Origin: Sphingobacterium sp. UBA7855
GTDB lineage: Bacteria; Bacteroidota; Bacteroidia; Sphingobacteriales; Sphingobacteriaceae
Length of the DNA: 64,000 nt
NCBI GenBank assembly: GCA_002500745.1
Contig: DLST01000003.1
Coordinates: 30,351 to 94,350, forward strand
Direction of reading: 5' to 3'
The translations under genes and the position numbers were made by a program. Of this stretch, positions 47,322 through 57,165 are shown in pieces (position 1 is the stretch's first letter; each line of letters starts with the position of its first letter). Under the pieces are notes generated by a model. The model saw nothing but the letters and a program-made list of their open reading frames with translations, was not told the origin of the DNA and made no database searches.

Positions 47322-48104
47322 CTACTTTTTGTTCAAAACTTTCTCTACATGTTCGAATGTCAGCAACACATCTGGTTCTCCTTTTCGGATTGCAACCATC
47401 TGTTCGAAGTGCGCCGATAATTTCCCATCCACTGTACTTACTGTCCAACCATCATCCCAAAAACGAACACCTGCACGCCCAGCGTTGATCATCGGTTCGA
47501 TACAAATAACCAAACCTTCTTCCAGTTTTGGGCCAGCCCCACGTTTTCCATAATTAGGAACCTCAGGTTTTTCGTGTAAGTGGTAACCCACACCATGTCC
47601 TACCAGCTCACGCACAATTCCAAACCCAAATTTGCTCACATATTCCTGGACAGCCGAAGAAATATCTCCGACACGCTTACCAGCAACAGCTTGCTCAACA
47701 CCTTTGTACAATGACTCCTTTGTTACATCCAACAACAATTGTGCTTCCTCAGATATTTCACCCACACCAAAGGTATAAGCAGAATCACTGATAAAACCGT
47801 TCAAATTGACACCTCCATCGACTGAAACAAGATCTCCGTCTTTAATTTCGTAGTCGCTGGGAAAACCGTGTACAATTTGATCGTTGACAGATATACACAA
47901 AGAATATGGAAATCCTTGATAATTTAAGAACGCTGGCGTCCCTCCGTTATCATGAATATACTCATAAGCTAATTTATCAAGAGATATAGTCTTTACCCCA
48001 GGCTTAATCACTTTTGCGATTTCACCAAGCAATTGCGAAAGCACATCTGCGGACTTTCGCAATTGCTCTATATCTTCTGCTGACTTATAAAATACTTTAG
48101 ACAT
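47322..48104 (-). CDS. map: type I methionine aminopeptidase
   Basis: Removes the initiator methionine. The 260-residue protein shows the metal ligands Asp in SVDGGVNLNGF and SDSAYTF, His in GHGVGYHLHE, Glu in IEPMINAG, and a final Glu near SAHFEQM. It starts 9 nt after secY, so translation is probably coupled. Confidence 0.96.
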   Translation of the reverse strand: MSKVFYKSAEDIEQLRKSADVLSQLLGEIAKVIKPGVKTISLDKLAYEYIHDNGGTPAFLNYQGFPYSLCISVNDQIVHGFPSDYEIKDGDLVSVDGGVNLNGFISDSAYTFGVGEISEEAQLLLDVTKESLYKGVEQAVAGKRVGDISSAVQEYVSKFGFGIVRELVGHGVGYHLHEKPEVPNYGKRGAGPKLEEGLVICIEPMINAGRAGVRFWDDGWTVSTVDGKLSAHFEQMVAIRKGEPDVLLTFEHVEKVLNKK

Positions 48105-48113
48105 CTAAAGAAA

Positions 48114-49451
48114 TTAAATTGCCGAATGATCCATTCCCTCAACAGACGCAGCCGAACGGCCTTTAATGCGACCTGTTTTCATTAATCCATCGTAATGACG
48201 CATCAACAAATGAGATTCAATCTGTTGCAAAGTATCCAACACCACACCTACTAAAATCAATAAAGACGTTCCTCCATAGAAGTGCGCAAATTGATTATTA
48301 ATACCAAACAAACTTGCAATAGCAGGAAGAATAGCAATGATCGCTAAGAAAATCGCGCCAGGAAATGTAATATTTGATATTACGCGGTCTATAAAATTAC
48401 TCGTCTCTAATCCCGGTTTAATACCCGGAACAAAACCTCCGTTCTTCTTCATGTCGTCCGACATCTGTTGTGGGTTCACCATGATTGCTGTATAGAAAAA
48501 CGTAAATGCGATAATTAGCACCGCGAATGTTACGTTATACGCTACAGAAGTATAGTTACTCAACGAAGTCAAAAACTCCGACTGAAGATTTGGGAAGAAC
48601 TGCCCCAAACTCATCGGCACAAACATAATCGCCTGTGCAAAAATGATAGGCATTACACCTGCAGCATTTACCTTTAAAGGAATATACTGACGTACCCCAC
48701 CGACTTGCTTGTTTCCAACAATTTTCTTCGCGTATTGCACAGGGATCTTACGAACTCCCTGTACGATCAAGATCGTAAAGATCACAACAAAGAACAAAGC
48801 CACAAATTCAAGCAACAATGGAATTGGACCACCACCACCTTTCGCCATTCTCGAAACCCATTCCGCAGTGATACCACTTGGCAATTGAGCGATAATACCA
48901 GTCATGATGATCAAAGAAATACCATTACCGATACCTTTATCTGTAATTTTTTCCCCTAACCACATCACAAATAAAGTACCGCCTGTCAAAACTATTGCAG
49001 TCAGAATAGTGAACAATGGATCTGCAATTGTCTTAGCACTTGGCTCGATCTGAGTACGCACATAGGCAAAAGCTTGAAGCAAAGTAATCCCTAAAGTTAA
49101 ATAGCGAGTAATTTGGTTCATTTTTTGACGACCACTTTCCCCTTCTTTCTGCATCTTTTGGAAGTAAGGAACCGCGATGCCCAGCAATTGAACAACAATG
49201 GATGCCGAAATATATGGCATTACCCCTAAAGCAAAGATAGCTGAACGGGAGAATGACCCACCCGCAAACATATCCAGTAAGCCTAATAAACCCTCTTTCT
49301 GACCAGAAGCCAGCGCATGAGGATTTACACCTGGTAATACCACGTGACATCCAATACGGTAAATCAAAAGAAAAAGTAAGGTATTTAAAATACGCGTACG
49401 TAAATCATCGATTTTCCAAATATTGGTTAAGGTTGTGATTAGTTTCTTCAT
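48114..49451 (-). CDS. secY: preprotein translocase subunit SecY
   Basis: A 445-residue channel subunit with ten membrane helices, the plug region HALASGQKEGLLGLLDMFAG section after helix 1, and the cytoplasmic loop GVRKIPVQYAKK. Essential for protein export with SecE and SecG. It begins 3 nt after rplO. Confidence 0.97.
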   Translation of the reverse strand: MKKLITTLTNIWKIDDLRTRILNTLLFLLIYRIGCHVVLPGVNPHALASGQKEGLLGLLDMFAGGSFSRSAIFALGVMPYISASIVVQLLGIAVPYFQKMQKEGESGRQKMNQITRYLTLGITLLQAFAYVRTQIEPSAKTIADPLFTILTAIVLTGGTLFVMWLGEKITDKGIGNGISLIIMTGIIAQLPSGITAEWVSRMAKGGGGPIPLLLEFVALFFVVIFTILIVQGVRKIPVQYAKKIVGNKQVGGVRQYIPLKVNAAGVMPIIFAQAIMFVPMSLGQFFPNLQSEFLTSLSNYTSVAYNVTFAVLIIAFTFFYTAIMVNPQQMSDDMKKNGGFVPGIKPGLETSNFIDRVISNITFPGAIFLAIIAILPAIASLFGINNQFAHFYGGTSLLILVGVVLDTLQQIESHLLMRHYDGLMKTGRIKGRSAASVEGMDHSAI

Positions 49452-49454
49452 TTA

Positions 49455-49901
49455 TTAAATTTTAACGATAGAACCGCCTGCAGCTTCAATAGCTTTTTGA
49501 GCAGAAGCAGTAAACGCGTGCGCTGTTACTTCAACTTTAGCTTTCAACTCACCGCGACCCAAGATTTTAACTTTGTCATTTTTAGACACTAAACCATGAG
49601 TTTTCAACGTATCGAAATCTACAGCTGTTAGATTGTATTTCTCGATCAACGTTTGCAAAGTATCCAAGTTTACGCCATTATACTCTACGCGGTTGATGTT
49701 TTTGAAACCAAATTTAGGCACACGACGTTGCAAAGGCATTTGACCACCTTCGAAACCGATTTTCGTAGAGTGACCTGAACGAGAACCAGCACCTTTGTGA
49801 CCACGCGTTGAAGTACCACCACGACCAGAACCAGTACCACGGCCAATACGTTTGCTACTTTTTACTGCACCTTTTGCAGGTTTTAAATTACTTAAGTTCA
49901 T
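49455..49901 (-). CDS. rplO: 50S ribosomal protein L15
   Basis: A 148-residue L15 with the glycine-rich N terminus SKRIGRGTGSGRGGTSTRG and the central GGQMPLQRRVPKFGF. A structured 119-nt gap separates it from rpmD upstream. Confidence 0.97.
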   Translation of the reverse strand: MNLSNLKPAKGAVKSSKRIGRGTGSGRGGTSTRGHKGAGSRSGHSTKIGFEGGQMPLQRRVPKFGFKNINRVEYNGVNLDTLQTLIEKYNLTAVDFDTLKTHGLVSKNDKVKILGRGELKAKVEVTAHAFTASAQKAIEAAGGSIVKI

Positions 49902-49983
49902 TTTTAAACTAAATTGTGCTAGCCCTTCGCTCTCACTAAACAGGTACTAGCGATTAAAAAATAATGATTATTAATAACAAGTA

Positions 49984-50011
49984 ATGGAAGAAGTCCAACG
50001 ACCTCTTCCAT
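49984..50011. repeat. hairpin between rpmD and rplO
   Basis: ATGGAAGA (49984-49991) and TCTTCCAT (50004-50011) form a perfect 8-bp stem with a 12-nt loop in the 119-nt gap. No T-run follows directly on the minus strand. Confidence 0.5.
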
Positions 50012-50020
50012 ATGCTAATA

Positions 50021-50200
50021 TTAAATAGTTTCGATAGCTACTAAATGGTTTACTTTACGTACCATTCCAATAATTGATGGAGTAGCTTCAACTTCTACTG
50101 AGTGGTTGATTCTTTTCAAACCCAATGCCTCAATAGTTTTCTTTTGGCGCTCGCTTCTGTCGATAACGCTCTTTATCTGGGTGATTTTGATTTTTGCCAT
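50021..50200 (-). CDS. rpmD: 50S ribosomal protein L30
   Basis: A 59-residue L30 read from the sequence (MAKIKITQIKSVIDRSERQK start, NHLVAIETI end), with the family motif TIEALGLKRINHSVE. It lies 5 nt after rpsE. Confidence 0.96.
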   Translation of the reverse strand: MAKIKITQIKSVIDRSERQKKTIEALGLKRINHSVEVEATPSIIGMVRKVNHLVAIETI

Positions 50201-50205
50201 GATAA

Positions 50206-50724
50206 TTAACCGTTAAATACTTTGTTCAAATCGACACCGCGGTGTTGTGCTACTGTATATGCATCACGCATATCTGATAAAGCTGCTACAGTTGCTTTTA
50301 CCACGTTGTGTGGGTTAGAAGAACCTAATGATTTAGCCAATACATCTTTGATACCAGCAGACTCCAATACTGCACGCATTGCACCACCAGCTAAAACTCC
50401 TGTACCACCTACTGCTGGTTTAATCAACACTGAACCACCAGAATATTTACCATATTGTGCGTGAGGAACAGTACCTTTGATAATAGGAACTTTTACCAAG
50501 TTTTTCTTTGCGTCATCGATACCTTTGGTGATTGCTTCAGTTACTTCTTTAGCTTTACCTAAACCATAACCAACAATGCCGTTTTCATCACCTACTACAA
50601 CAATTGCAGAGAAGCTGAAAGTACGACCACCTTTAGTAACTTTTGCTACACGTTGGATACTTACTAAGCGATCTTTTAATTCAATTTCGCTTGATTTTAC
50701 TCTTTTTATATTGCTTAATGCCAT
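50206..50724 (-). CDS. rpsE: 30S ribosomal protein S5
   Basis: A 172-residue S5: N-terminal double-stranded-RNA-binding-like domain ([30 protein letters not shown]) and C-terminal domain ([20 protein letters not shown]). Length is normal. Confidence 0.97.
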   Translation of the reverse strand: MALSNIKRVKSSEIELKDRLVSIQRVAKVTKGGRTFSFSAIVVVGDENGIVGYGLGKAKEVTEAITKGIDDAKKNLVKVPIIKGTVPHAQYGKYSGGSVLIKPAVGGTGVLAGGAMRAVLESAGIKDVLAKSLGSSNPHNVVKATVAALSDMRDAYTVAQHRGVDLNKVFNG

Positions 50725-50735
50725 TTTTTCTATGA

Positions 50736-51089
50736 TTAAAAGTCTAAACCGCCTTCGCGAGCACCTTCAGCCAAAGATTTGATACGGCCATGGTATAAGT
50801 ACCCATTACGGTCAAAAACTACTTTATTAATACCTGCTGCTACTGCTTTTTCAGCAACCAATTTACCGACAGCTTTAGACTGTTCCACTTTGTTACCCGA
50901 TGCAGCAAACTCTTTTGATAAGCTAGATGCAGCAACTAATGTTTTACCTGCATTGTCATCAATGATCTGTGCATAGATACCTTTGTTACTTCTAAAAACC
51001 GATAAACGTGGACGTTCAGACGTTCCAGCAAGGTTTTTTCTGATTCCTTTTTTGATTCTCTCTCTACGAGATGCTTTTTGTCCTGCCAT
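50736..51089 (-). CDS. rplR: 50S ribosomal protein L18
   Basis: A 117-residue L18 that binds 5S rRNA, with [20 protein letters not shown] and the C-terminal [20 protein letters not shown]. It starts 5 nt after rplF. Confidence 0.97.
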   Translation of the reverse strand: MAGQKASRRERIKKGIRKNLAGTSERPRLSVFRSNKGIYAQIIDDNAGKTLVAASSLSKEFAASGNKVEQSKAVGKLVAEKAVAAGINKVVFDRNGYLYHGRIKSLAEGAREGGLDF

Positions 51090-51094
51090 GATTA

Positions 51095-51649
51095 TTATTT
51101 TTTAGCTGATTTACCTGCTTTTCTTCTCAATACTTCACCTGCAAACTTCACACCTTTTCCTTTGTAAGGTTCTGGTTTACGGAAGCCACGGATTTTTGCC
51201 GCTACTTGTCCGATCAATTGCTTATCGGCACACTCTAAAGTGATTGTAGGGTTTTTACCTTTATCAGCAGTAGTTGATACTTTAACCTCTTTTGGCAATA
51301 CAAAAACAATCTGGTGAGAGAAACCTAAAGTTAACTCTAATACATTACCAGTACTTGAAGCACGGTAACCTACACCGACTAACTCTTGCGTAGTTTTGTA
51401 ACCTTCAGTCACACCGTGAACCATGTTAGCCAACAGGGAACGGTATAGACCGTGTAATGCTTTGTGTTTCTTTTGATCAGTTGGACGTGTTACAACGATA
51501 TTGCCTTCTTCTTGAGCAATCGTGATGTCACGGTCAACTTGTTGTGTTAATTCGCCTTTAGGACCTTTTACTGAAACTAAGTTTTTGTCCGAAATAGTAA
51601 CAGTTACCCCAGCAGGGATAGCGATAGGCGCTTTTCCAATTCTTGACAT
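51095..51649 (-). CDS. rplF: 50S ribosomal protein L6
   Basis: A 184-residue L6 with [15 protein letters not shown] and the C-terminal signature [15 protein letters not shown]. It lies 21 nt after rpsH. Confidence 0.97.
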   Translation of the reverse strand: MSRIGKAPIAIPAGVTVTISDKNLVSVKGPKGELTQQVDRDITIAQEEGNIVVTRPTDQKKHKALHGLYRSLLANMVHGVTEGYKTTQELVGVGYRASSTGNVLELTLGFSHQIVFVLPKEVKVSTTADKGKNPTITLECADKQLIGQVAAKIRGFRKPEPYKGKGVKFAGEVLRRKAGKSAKK

Positions 51650-51670
51650 TTCTTTGTGCTTTTACCTAGA

Positions 51671-52069
51671 TTAATAAACGTAACATAAAACTTCACCACC
51701 AACATTTTGAAGTCTAGCTTCTTTATCTGTCATTACACCTTTAGATGTTGACAAGATAGCAATACCTAAACCATTCAAAACACGGGGCATAGTATCAACG
51801 CTTGCATACTTTCTTAAACCAGGTTTACTCACACGTGTCAACGTACGAATAGCCGGAATTTTGCTAATTGGGTTATATTTCAATGCGATTTTGATCGTAC
51901 CCTGTACGCCATTCTCATCGAATTTGTAATTAGCAATGTAACCTTTATCAAAAAGAACTTTTGTGATTTCTTTTTTTAGGTTCGATGCAGGAATTTCAAC
52001 AACCCTGTGGTTGGCCTTGATGGCATTCCTTACTCGTGTAAGGTAATCCGCAATTGGATCTGTAGTCAT
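51671..52069 (-). CDS. rpsH: 30S ribosomal protein S8
   Basis: A 132-residue S8 (starts MTTDPIADYLTRVRNAIKA; C-terminal GIAILSTSKGVMTDKEA). It follows a 139-nt gap with a terminator-like hairpin, unlike the tight spacing of its neighbours. S8 is the spc-operon repressor in E. coli, which makes this gap worth attention. Confidence 0.97.
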   Translation of the reverse strand: MTTDPIADYLTRVRNAIKANHRVVEIPASNLKKEITKVLFDKGYIANYKFDENGVQGTIKIALKYNPISKIPAIRTLTRVSKPGLRKYASVDTMPRVLNGLGIAILSTSKGVMTDKEARLQNVGGEVLCYVY

Positions 52070-52150
52070 TATATATGAAAATTTGTGACAGCGGTTTCCC
52101 TCCCAACCGTTGGTATGGGACCTTCTATCTGTTAAACGATTTTAAAATGC

Positions 52151-52185
52151 AAAAAACCCGGCAATCCTAAATTGAATTGCCCGGG
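52151..52185 (-). terminator. terminator-like hairpin between rpsN and rpsH
   Basis: On the minus strand CCCGGGCAAT (52185-52176) pairs with ATTGCCGGG (52165-52157, one bulge) and is followed by six T, the form of an intrinsic terminator, inside the ribosomal cluster. Downstream is a second small dyad (TCCCA/TGGGA and CCAAC/GTTGG near 52100-52120). Confidence 0.6.
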
Positions 52186-52208
52186 CAAAATTAAGTATTT
52201 TTTTTAAA

Positions 52209-52478
52209 TTACCAAGAAGCTTTTTTCACCCCTGGGATTTTGCCATCCAAAGCCATCTCACGGAATGTTACACGAGAGATACCGAATTGACGCATATATC
52301 CTTTAGGACGGCCAGTCAATTTACAACGATTGTGTAAACGTACTGGAGAAGCATTTTTAGGTAATTTATCTAATGCAACGTAATCGCCAGCAGCTTTTAA
52401 TTCTGCACGTTTTGCTGCATATTTAGCTACCAATTTAGCGCGTTTTACTTCGCGTGCTTTTAATCCTTCTTTAGCCAT
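52209..52478 (-). CDS. rpsN: 30S ribosomal protein S14 (zinc-independent)
   Basis: An 89-residue S14 of the long, cysteine-poor type: [20 protein letters not shown] lacks the two C-x2-C pairs of the zinc form. Its start overlaps the rplE stop by 8 nt, implying coupled translation. Confidence 0.96.
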   Translation of the reverse strand: MAKEGLKAREVKRAKLVAKYAAKRAELKAAGDYVALDKLPKNASPVRLHNRCKLTGRPKGYMRQFGISRVTFREMALDGKIPGVKKASW

Positions 52479-53040
52479 TGTTATTAGTATTTTGATTTTT
52501 AAATGGTAAACCGAATTGTTTCAACAATTCTAAAGCCTCAACATCATTTTGAGCAGAAGTCACGAAAGTGATATCCATACCTTGGATCTTATTGATTTTG
52601 TCAATGTTGATCTCAGGGAAAATGATCTGTTCAGTGATACCTAAGTTGTAGTTACCACGTCCGTCAAAGCCTTTATCATTGATACCGCGGAAGTCACGAA
52701 TACGTGGAAGCGATACGGCTACCAAACGATCCAAGAATTCAAACATATTGTTGTCACGTAAAGTAACACGTGCCCCTACAGGCATACCTTTACGTAATTT
52801 AAAGTTTGAAATATCTTTTTTCGATTTTGTAGCCACAGCTTGTTGACCTGTAATTAAAGTCAACTCAGCGATAGCGTTATCGATTAATTTTTTGTCAGCT
52901 GTTGCAGCTCCTACGCCTTGTGAAACAACGATTTTCTCAAGTTTAGGAACCTGCATAATACTTTTATACTGAAATTTTTCTTGAAGTGCTTTACGGATTT
53001 CTTCCGCATATTTCACTTTTAATCTTGGTACGTAAGTCAT
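52471..53040 (-). CDS. rplE: 50S ribosomal protein L5
   Basis: A 189-residue L5 binding 5S rRNA, with the central [20 protein letters not shown] and the C-terminal [11 protein letters not shown]. It overlaps rplX by one base and rpsN by 8 nt. Confidence 0.97.
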   Translation of the reverse strand: MTYVPRLKVKYAEEIRKALQEKFQYKSIMQVPKLEKIVVSQGVGAATADKKLIDNAIAELTLITGQQAVATKSKKDISNFKLRKGMPVGARVTLRDNNMFEFLDRLVAVSLPRIRDFRGINDKGFDGRGNYNLGITEQIIFPEINIDKINKIQGMDITFVTSAQNDVEALELLKQFGLPFKNQNTNNNG

Positions 53041-53384
53041 TATTTAATTTCCTCCCCTGATTTTTTAGCGTAACGAACTAATTTACCATCTGCATTTAAC
53101 TTACGACCTACACGTGTAGTTGCACCTGTTTTAGGATCGATAACAGCTAAATTAGAGATGTGAATACCAGCTTCTTTCTCAATGATACCACCATTAGGAT
53201 TAGCTGCACTTGGTTTAGTGTGTTTTTTTACGATGTTAGCGCCCTCAACGATAGCTCTATTTTTATCCACTAAAACAGTTAATACTTTTCCTTGAACACC
53301 TTTAGAGTTACCAGCGATAACTTTCACTAAATCACCTTTTTTAATTTTGATTTTGTGCGTAGTTGTTTTTGTTTTCTGTGCCAT
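53040..53384 (-). CDS. rplX: 50S ribosomal protein L24
   Basis: A 114-residue L24 with an N-terminal KOW motif ([20 protein letters not shown]). It begins 2 nt after rplN. Confidence 0.97.
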   Translation of the reverse strand: MAQKTKTTTHKIKIKKGDLVKVIAGNSKGVQGKVLTVLVDKNRAIVEGANIVKKHTKPSAANPNGGIIEKEAGIHISNLAVIDPKTGATTRVGRKLNADGKLVRYAKKSGEEIK

Positions 53385-53386
53385 AA

Positions 53387-53755
53387 TTATAAAACCTCCG
53401 GTGCTAATGATACAATTTTCATGAACTGTTTCTCACGCAACTCTCTAGCCACAGGGCCAAAGATACGTGTACCACGTGGTTCATCATTATTATTTAATAA
53501 TACAGCGGCGTTGTCATCGAAACGGATATATGAACCATCTTTACGACGGATTTCCTTTTTCGTTCTAACGACTACTGCTTTAGAAACGGAACCTTTTTTC
53601 ACGTTTCCTGAAGGCATAGCGCTTTTCACCGATACAACAATCTTATCTCCGATTGATGCATAACGCTTGCGCGTACCGCCCAATACACGGATTACTAAAA
53701 CTTGTTTAGCACCGCTATTGTCAGCTACATTAAGTCTTGATTCTTGTTGTACCAT
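53387..53755 (-). CDS. rplN: 50S ribosomal protein L14
   Basis: A 122-residue L14 (starts [20 protein letters not shown]; ends with the [19 protein letters not shown] region). It is 1 nt after rpsQ. Confidence 0.97.
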   Translation of the reverse strand: MVQQESRLNVADNSGAKQVLVIRVLGGTRKRYASIGDKIVVSVKSAMPSGNVKKGSVSKAVVVRTKKEIRRKDGSYIRFDDNAAVLLNNNDEPRGTRIFGPVARELREKQFMKIVSLAPEVL

Positions 53756-53756
53756 G

Positions 53757-54011
53757 TTATTTAGCTCTTTCTATAATTTCAACTAATCTCCAGTTTTTTG
53801 TTTTACTCAGCGGACGAGTTTCCATAATTAATACCGTATCGCCGATACCGCAGGTATTAGTTTCGTCATGAGCTTTAAATTTAGTAGTTTTTTTAACGAA
53901 CTTACCATAAATCGGGTGTTTCACTTTACGCTCTACAGATACCACGATAGATTTGTCCATTTTGTTGCTAACTACTAAGCCGATTCTTGTTTTTCTTAAA
54001 TTTCTTTCCAT
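53757..54011 (-). CDS. rpsQ: 30S ribosomal protein S17
   Basis: An 84-residue S17 starting [20 protein letters not shown], with the OB-fold core ([30 protein letters not shown]). The ATG at 54011 is chosen because it gives the normal family length; an upstream ATG would overlap rpmC and add 20 residues. Confidence 0.95.
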   Translation of the reverse strand: MERNLRKTRIGLVVSNKMDKSIVVSVERKVKHPIYGKFVKKTTKFKAHDETNTCGIGDTVLIMETRPLSKTKNWRLVEIIERAK

Positions 54012-54024
54012 TTCGACTTTAAAT

Positions 54025-54243
54025 TTATGCCTCAGAGGCTGTTTCATTTTTAGCTGCAGCGTTGCGTGCACTGATCTCTGTACTGATACGAGCGATAGTT
54101 CTGCGTGCTGCTTTGATCACGTTAGGGTTCTCAATAGCTGAAACAGCATGTGCAAATTTCAATTTTGTAAGGGCTGTTTTCTCTTCTACAAGACGAGCTT
54201 TTAAGTCCTCATTAGATAATTCTAAAATTTCTGAATTTTTCAT
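54025..54243 (-). CDS. rpmC: 50S ribosomal protein L29
   Basis: A 72-residue two-helix L29 ([20 protein letters not shown] start; [15 protein letters not shown]), with a short Ala-rich tail. A 91-nt gap with a strong hairpin separates it from rplP. Confidence 0.95.
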   Translation of the reverse strand: MKNSEILELSNEDLKARLVEEKTALTKLKFAHAVSAIENPNVIKAARRTIARISTEISARNAAAKNETASEA

Positions 54244-54284
54244 GTTTTTTCAGTTGTTATTTGGGTTATCATCGGTTTATATAT

Positions 54285-54311
54285 AGCGTTAGGGGTAACG
54301 GCCCTAACGCT
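54285..54311. repeat. strong hairpin between rplP and rpmC
   Basis: AGCGTTAGGG (54285-54294) and CCCTAACGCT (54302-54311) form a perfect 10-bp stem with a 7-nt loop. No T-run follows on the minus strand, so it is more likely a regulatory or processing structure than a terminator. Confidence 0.6.
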
Positions 54312-54334
54312 TAAATGATGACATTACCAAGATT

Positions 54335-54757
54335 TTATGCTTCAACGTAGTCTCTACGAATCACAAACTTAGTTTGAACCGGAAGTTTTTGAGCGGCAAG
54401 GCGTAAAGCTTCTTTGGCAATTTCCAAAGGCACACCTTCTGCTTCAAATAACATACGGCCTGGGCGTACTACTGCTACCCAGTATTCTGGAGCACCCTTA
54501 CCTTTACCCATACGTACCTCTGCAGGTTTTTTCGTAACCGGTTTGTCAGGGAAAATACGAATCCAAACTTGACCTTCACGTTTCATATAACGTGTAACCG
54601 CAATACGAGCTGCCTCGATTTGACGACTAGTGATCCATGCTTGCTCCATTGTTTTGATACCGAAAGAACCGAAAGCTAACTCCGCTCCACGAGAAGCGTT
54701 ACCTTTCATGCGGCCTTTCTGCATCTTTCTGAACTTCGTTCTTTTTGGCTGTAACAT
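54335..54757 (-). CDS. rplP: 50S ribosomal protein L16
   Basis: A 140-residue L16 (starts [35 protein letters not shown] and [11 protein letters not shown] present), near the peptidyl-transferase centre. Confidence 0.97.
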   Translation of the reverse strand: MLQPKRTKFRKMQKGRMKGNASRGAELAFGSFGIKTMEQAWITSRQIEAARIAVTRYMKREGQVWIRIFPDKPVTKKPAEVRMGKGKGAPEYWVAVVRPGRMLFEAEGVPLEIAKEALRLAAQKLPVQTKFVIRRDYVEA

Positions 54758-54818
54758 GTTCGTATACTTTTTAAATCTGCTTCTTCAGCAGGTTTTTGTT
54801 GTAATCTAAATAAAACTA

Positions 54819-55613
54819 TTAATCTTTTTTCGGACCACGGTTGCTTCCACCACGGTTGTTTCCACCACGGTTATTTCCACCGCGACCACCTTTGTTATTA
54901 CGGTTGTCACGACGTTCGCCACCACCTTCGTGGTTGCCACGTGATTTTACACCAGATGCTTGACCAATGTTTGGAGATAAGTCACGTTTACCGTAAACTT
55001 CACCTTTACAGATCCAAACTTTGATACCAATTTTACCGTATGTAGTCAATGCTTCAGCTAAAGCGTAGTCGATATCAGCACGCAATGTGTGCAAAGGAGT
55101 TCTTCCTTCTTTGTATTGTTCAGTACGCGCCATTTCAGCACCACCCAAACGACCAGAACACATGATTTTGATACCTTCTGCACCCATACGCATGGTAGAA
55201 GCAATTGAAGTTTTCATTGCACGACGGAATGAAATACGTGCCTCTAATTGTTTAGCGACACCTTCTGCTACTAACTTCGCATCTAACTCAGGGCGTTTGA
55301 TCTCGAAAATATTGATTTGAACATCCTTTTTAGTCAGTTTCTTCAACTCTTCTTTGATCTTGTCAACTTCTTGACCACCTTTTCCGATAACGATACCTGG
55401 ACGAGCAGTGTGTATTGTAACAGTGATACGTTTTAACGTTCTTTCGATAACAACTTTAGCTACACCACCTTTTGCGATACGAACAGAAAGATATTTTCTG
55501 ATTTTTTCGTCTTCAACTAATTTATCGGAATAGTTTTTACCTCCGAACCAGTTAGAATCCCAACCTTTGATGATTCCTAATCTGCTACCTATTGGATTTG
55601 CTTTTTGTCCCAT
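54819..55613 (-). CDS. rpsC: 30S ribosomal protein S3 with Gly/Asn/Arg-rich tail
   Basis: A 264-residue S3: N-terminal KH domain ([19 protein letters not shown], about 58-76) and conserved C-terminal domain to about 215. A tail of about 35 residues made of repeated GGNNR-type units follows (DNA repeats of 15 nt at about 54835-54895). The usual length is 210-240 residues. It lies 61 nt before rplP. Confidence 0.96.
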   Translation of the reverse strand: MGQKANPIGSRLGIIKGWDSNWFGGKNYSDKLVEDEKIRKYLSVRIAKGGVAKVVIERTLKRITVTIHTARPGIVIGKGGQEVDKIKEELKKLTKKDVQINIFEIKRPELDAKLVAEGVAKQLEARISFRRAMKTSIASTMRMGAEGIKIMCSGRLGGAEMARTEQYKEGRTPLHTLRADIDYALAEALTTYGKIGIKVWICKGEVYGKRDLSPNIGQASGVKSRGNHEGGGERRDNRNNKGGRGGNNRGGNNRGGSNRGPKKD

Positions 55614-55624
55614 TTCTCAATAAA

Positions 55625-56059
55625 TTAGTTTTGTTCAACGTTTAATTTGCTATCAACTACCAACGTAACGTGATTTGAACGTTTACGAACTCTGTATCCG
55701 CGACCTTGAGGAGCCGGCCGTAATCTTTTCAATTGACGACCACCACCTACTGATACTTCTTTTACAATTAGTTCGCTTTCTTCCACTGATTTACCTTCGT
55801 TTTTGGCTTCCCAGTTTTTGATTGCAGATAATAATAATTTTTCTACACGAGCAGCAGCTTCTTTACTTGAGTGTTTTAAAATGTATAATGCATTTTCAAC
55901 ACGTTGACCACGAATTAGATCTACCACTAAGCGCATCTTACGAGGCGAAGTCGGGCAGTTCAATAATTTGGCATCCGAAGCTCCTCCTTGTTGAGCTTTC
56001 TCTTGCTCTTTGCGTTGTCTAATTAAGACAGACTTTTTAAGTTTTTTTGTTGCTTCCAT
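55625..56059 (-). CDS. rplV: 50S ribosomal protein L22
   Basis: A 144-residue L22 with a basic N-terminal extension ([20 protein letters not shown]) before the core [15 protein letters not shown] and the tunnel-lining hairpin [18 protein letters not shown]. Confidence 0.96.
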   Translation of the reverse strand: MEATKKLKKSVLIRQRKEQEKAQQGGASDAKLLNCPTSPRKMRLVVDLIRGQRVENALYILKHSSKEAAARVEKLLLSAIKNWEAKNEGKSVEESELIVKEVSVGGGRQLKRLRPAPQGRGYRVRKRSNHVTLVVDSKLNVEQN

Positions 56060-56065
56060 TACCTA

Positions 56066-56332
56066 TTATTTTTTCTTTTCTGCGTGGCCTCTGAATGTAC
56101 GCGTAGGAGCGAATTCACCAAGCTTGTGACCTACCATATTCTCTGTTACATAAACAGGGATAAATTTATTCCCGTTGTGCACTGCGAAGGTATGGCCAAC
56201 AAAATCAGGGGAAATCATTGATCTACGAGACCATGTTTTGATAACTGACTTTTTGTTAGTTTCATTCATAGAAAGAACTTTTCTTTCTAAGTTGTGATCG
56301 ATATAAGGACCTTTTTTAATTGAACGAGCCAT
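56066..56332 (-). CDS. rpsS: 30S ribosomal protein S19
   Basis: An 88-residue S19 ([40 protein letters not shown]). Its first base is also the last base of rplB's stop region, so the two are tightly coupled. Confidence 0.97.
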   Translation of the reverse strand: MARSIKKGPYIDHNLERKVLSMNETNKKSVIKTWSRRSMISPDFVGHTFAVHNGNKFIPVYVTENMVGHKLGEFAPTRTFRGHAEKKK

Positions 56333-57159
56333 TATTTTTTCCTTCTCTCAATGATGTAACGATTCGATGTTTTCTTCTTGTAACGTGTTTTGAAGCCTTT
56401 AGCTAATACACCTGTACGTGAGCGTGGGTGGCCTCCTGAAGTACGGCCTTCACCACCACCCATAGGGTGATCTACTGGGTTCATCGCAACACCACGAACT
56501 CTTGGACGACGACCTAACCAACGTTTGCGACCTGCTTTACCTAACACTTGGTTAGATCTTTCATGGTTCGATACTGAACCAATCGTAGCAACACAAGTCA
56601 ACAAGATCATACGTGTTTCGCTCGAAGGTAATTTGATGATGGCATATTTACCATCACGAGCAGACAATTGAGCATAAGTACCAGCCGAACGAGCAATTGA
56701 ACCACCTTGACCAGGATTTAATTCAATGTTGTGGATGATAGAACCCAATGGAATGTTTGCTAATGGTAATGTATTACCAACTTCTGGGGCAACTTTATCA
56801 CCTGCAATTACAGTTTGACCAACTACTAAACCAGCTGGAGCAATGATGTAACGTTTTTCACCATCTGCATAATGCAACAATGCAATACGAGCAGTACGAT
56901 TTGGATCGTACTCAATAGTAGCTACTTTTGCAGGGATATCTTTTTTATCGCGTTTGAAATCAATTAATCGGTATACTTTTTTATGTCCCCCACCGAGATA
57001 ACGCATAGTCATTTTACCGGAGTTATTACGACCGCCTGATTTCTTGTTGATTTTAACTACTAACGATTTTTCAGGAACGTTTGTAGTAACATCAGAGTAG
57101 TCTGCGCCCACTCTAAAACGAGTACCAGGGGTTACCGGTTTGAATCTTTTAACTGCCAT
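56332..57159 (-). CDS. rplB: 50S ribosomal protein L2
   Basis: A 275-residue L2 with [24 protein letters not shown] N-terminal region and the conserved [20 protein letters not shown], including the peptidyl-transferase histidine. Confidence 0.97.
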   Translation of the reverse strand: MAVKRFKPVTPGTRFRVGADYSDVTTNVPEKSLVVKINKKSGGRNNSGKMTMRYLGGGHKKVYRLIDFKRDKKDIPAKVATIEYDPNRTARIALLHYADGEKRYIIAPAGLVVGQTVIAGDKVAPEVGNTLPLANIPLGSIIHNIELNPGQGGSIARSAGTYAQLSARDGKYAIIKLPSSETRMILLTCVATIGSVSNHERSNQVLGKAGRKRWLGRRPRVRGVAMNPVDHPMGGGEGRTSGGHPRSRTGVLAKGFKTRYKKKTSNRYIIERRKK

Positions 57160-57165
57160 TTTTTA

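Noticed and set aside
49919..50011. 30-codon frame in the rpmD-rplO gap
   Set aside because: It starts inside the hairpin, is hydrophobic without bias to any amino acid, and I see no reason to expect a leader peptide there.
54835..54895. Repeated 15-nt units that might look like a CRISPR or minisatellite array
   Set aside because: They are in frame within rpsC and encode the GGNNR tail; there are no spacers.
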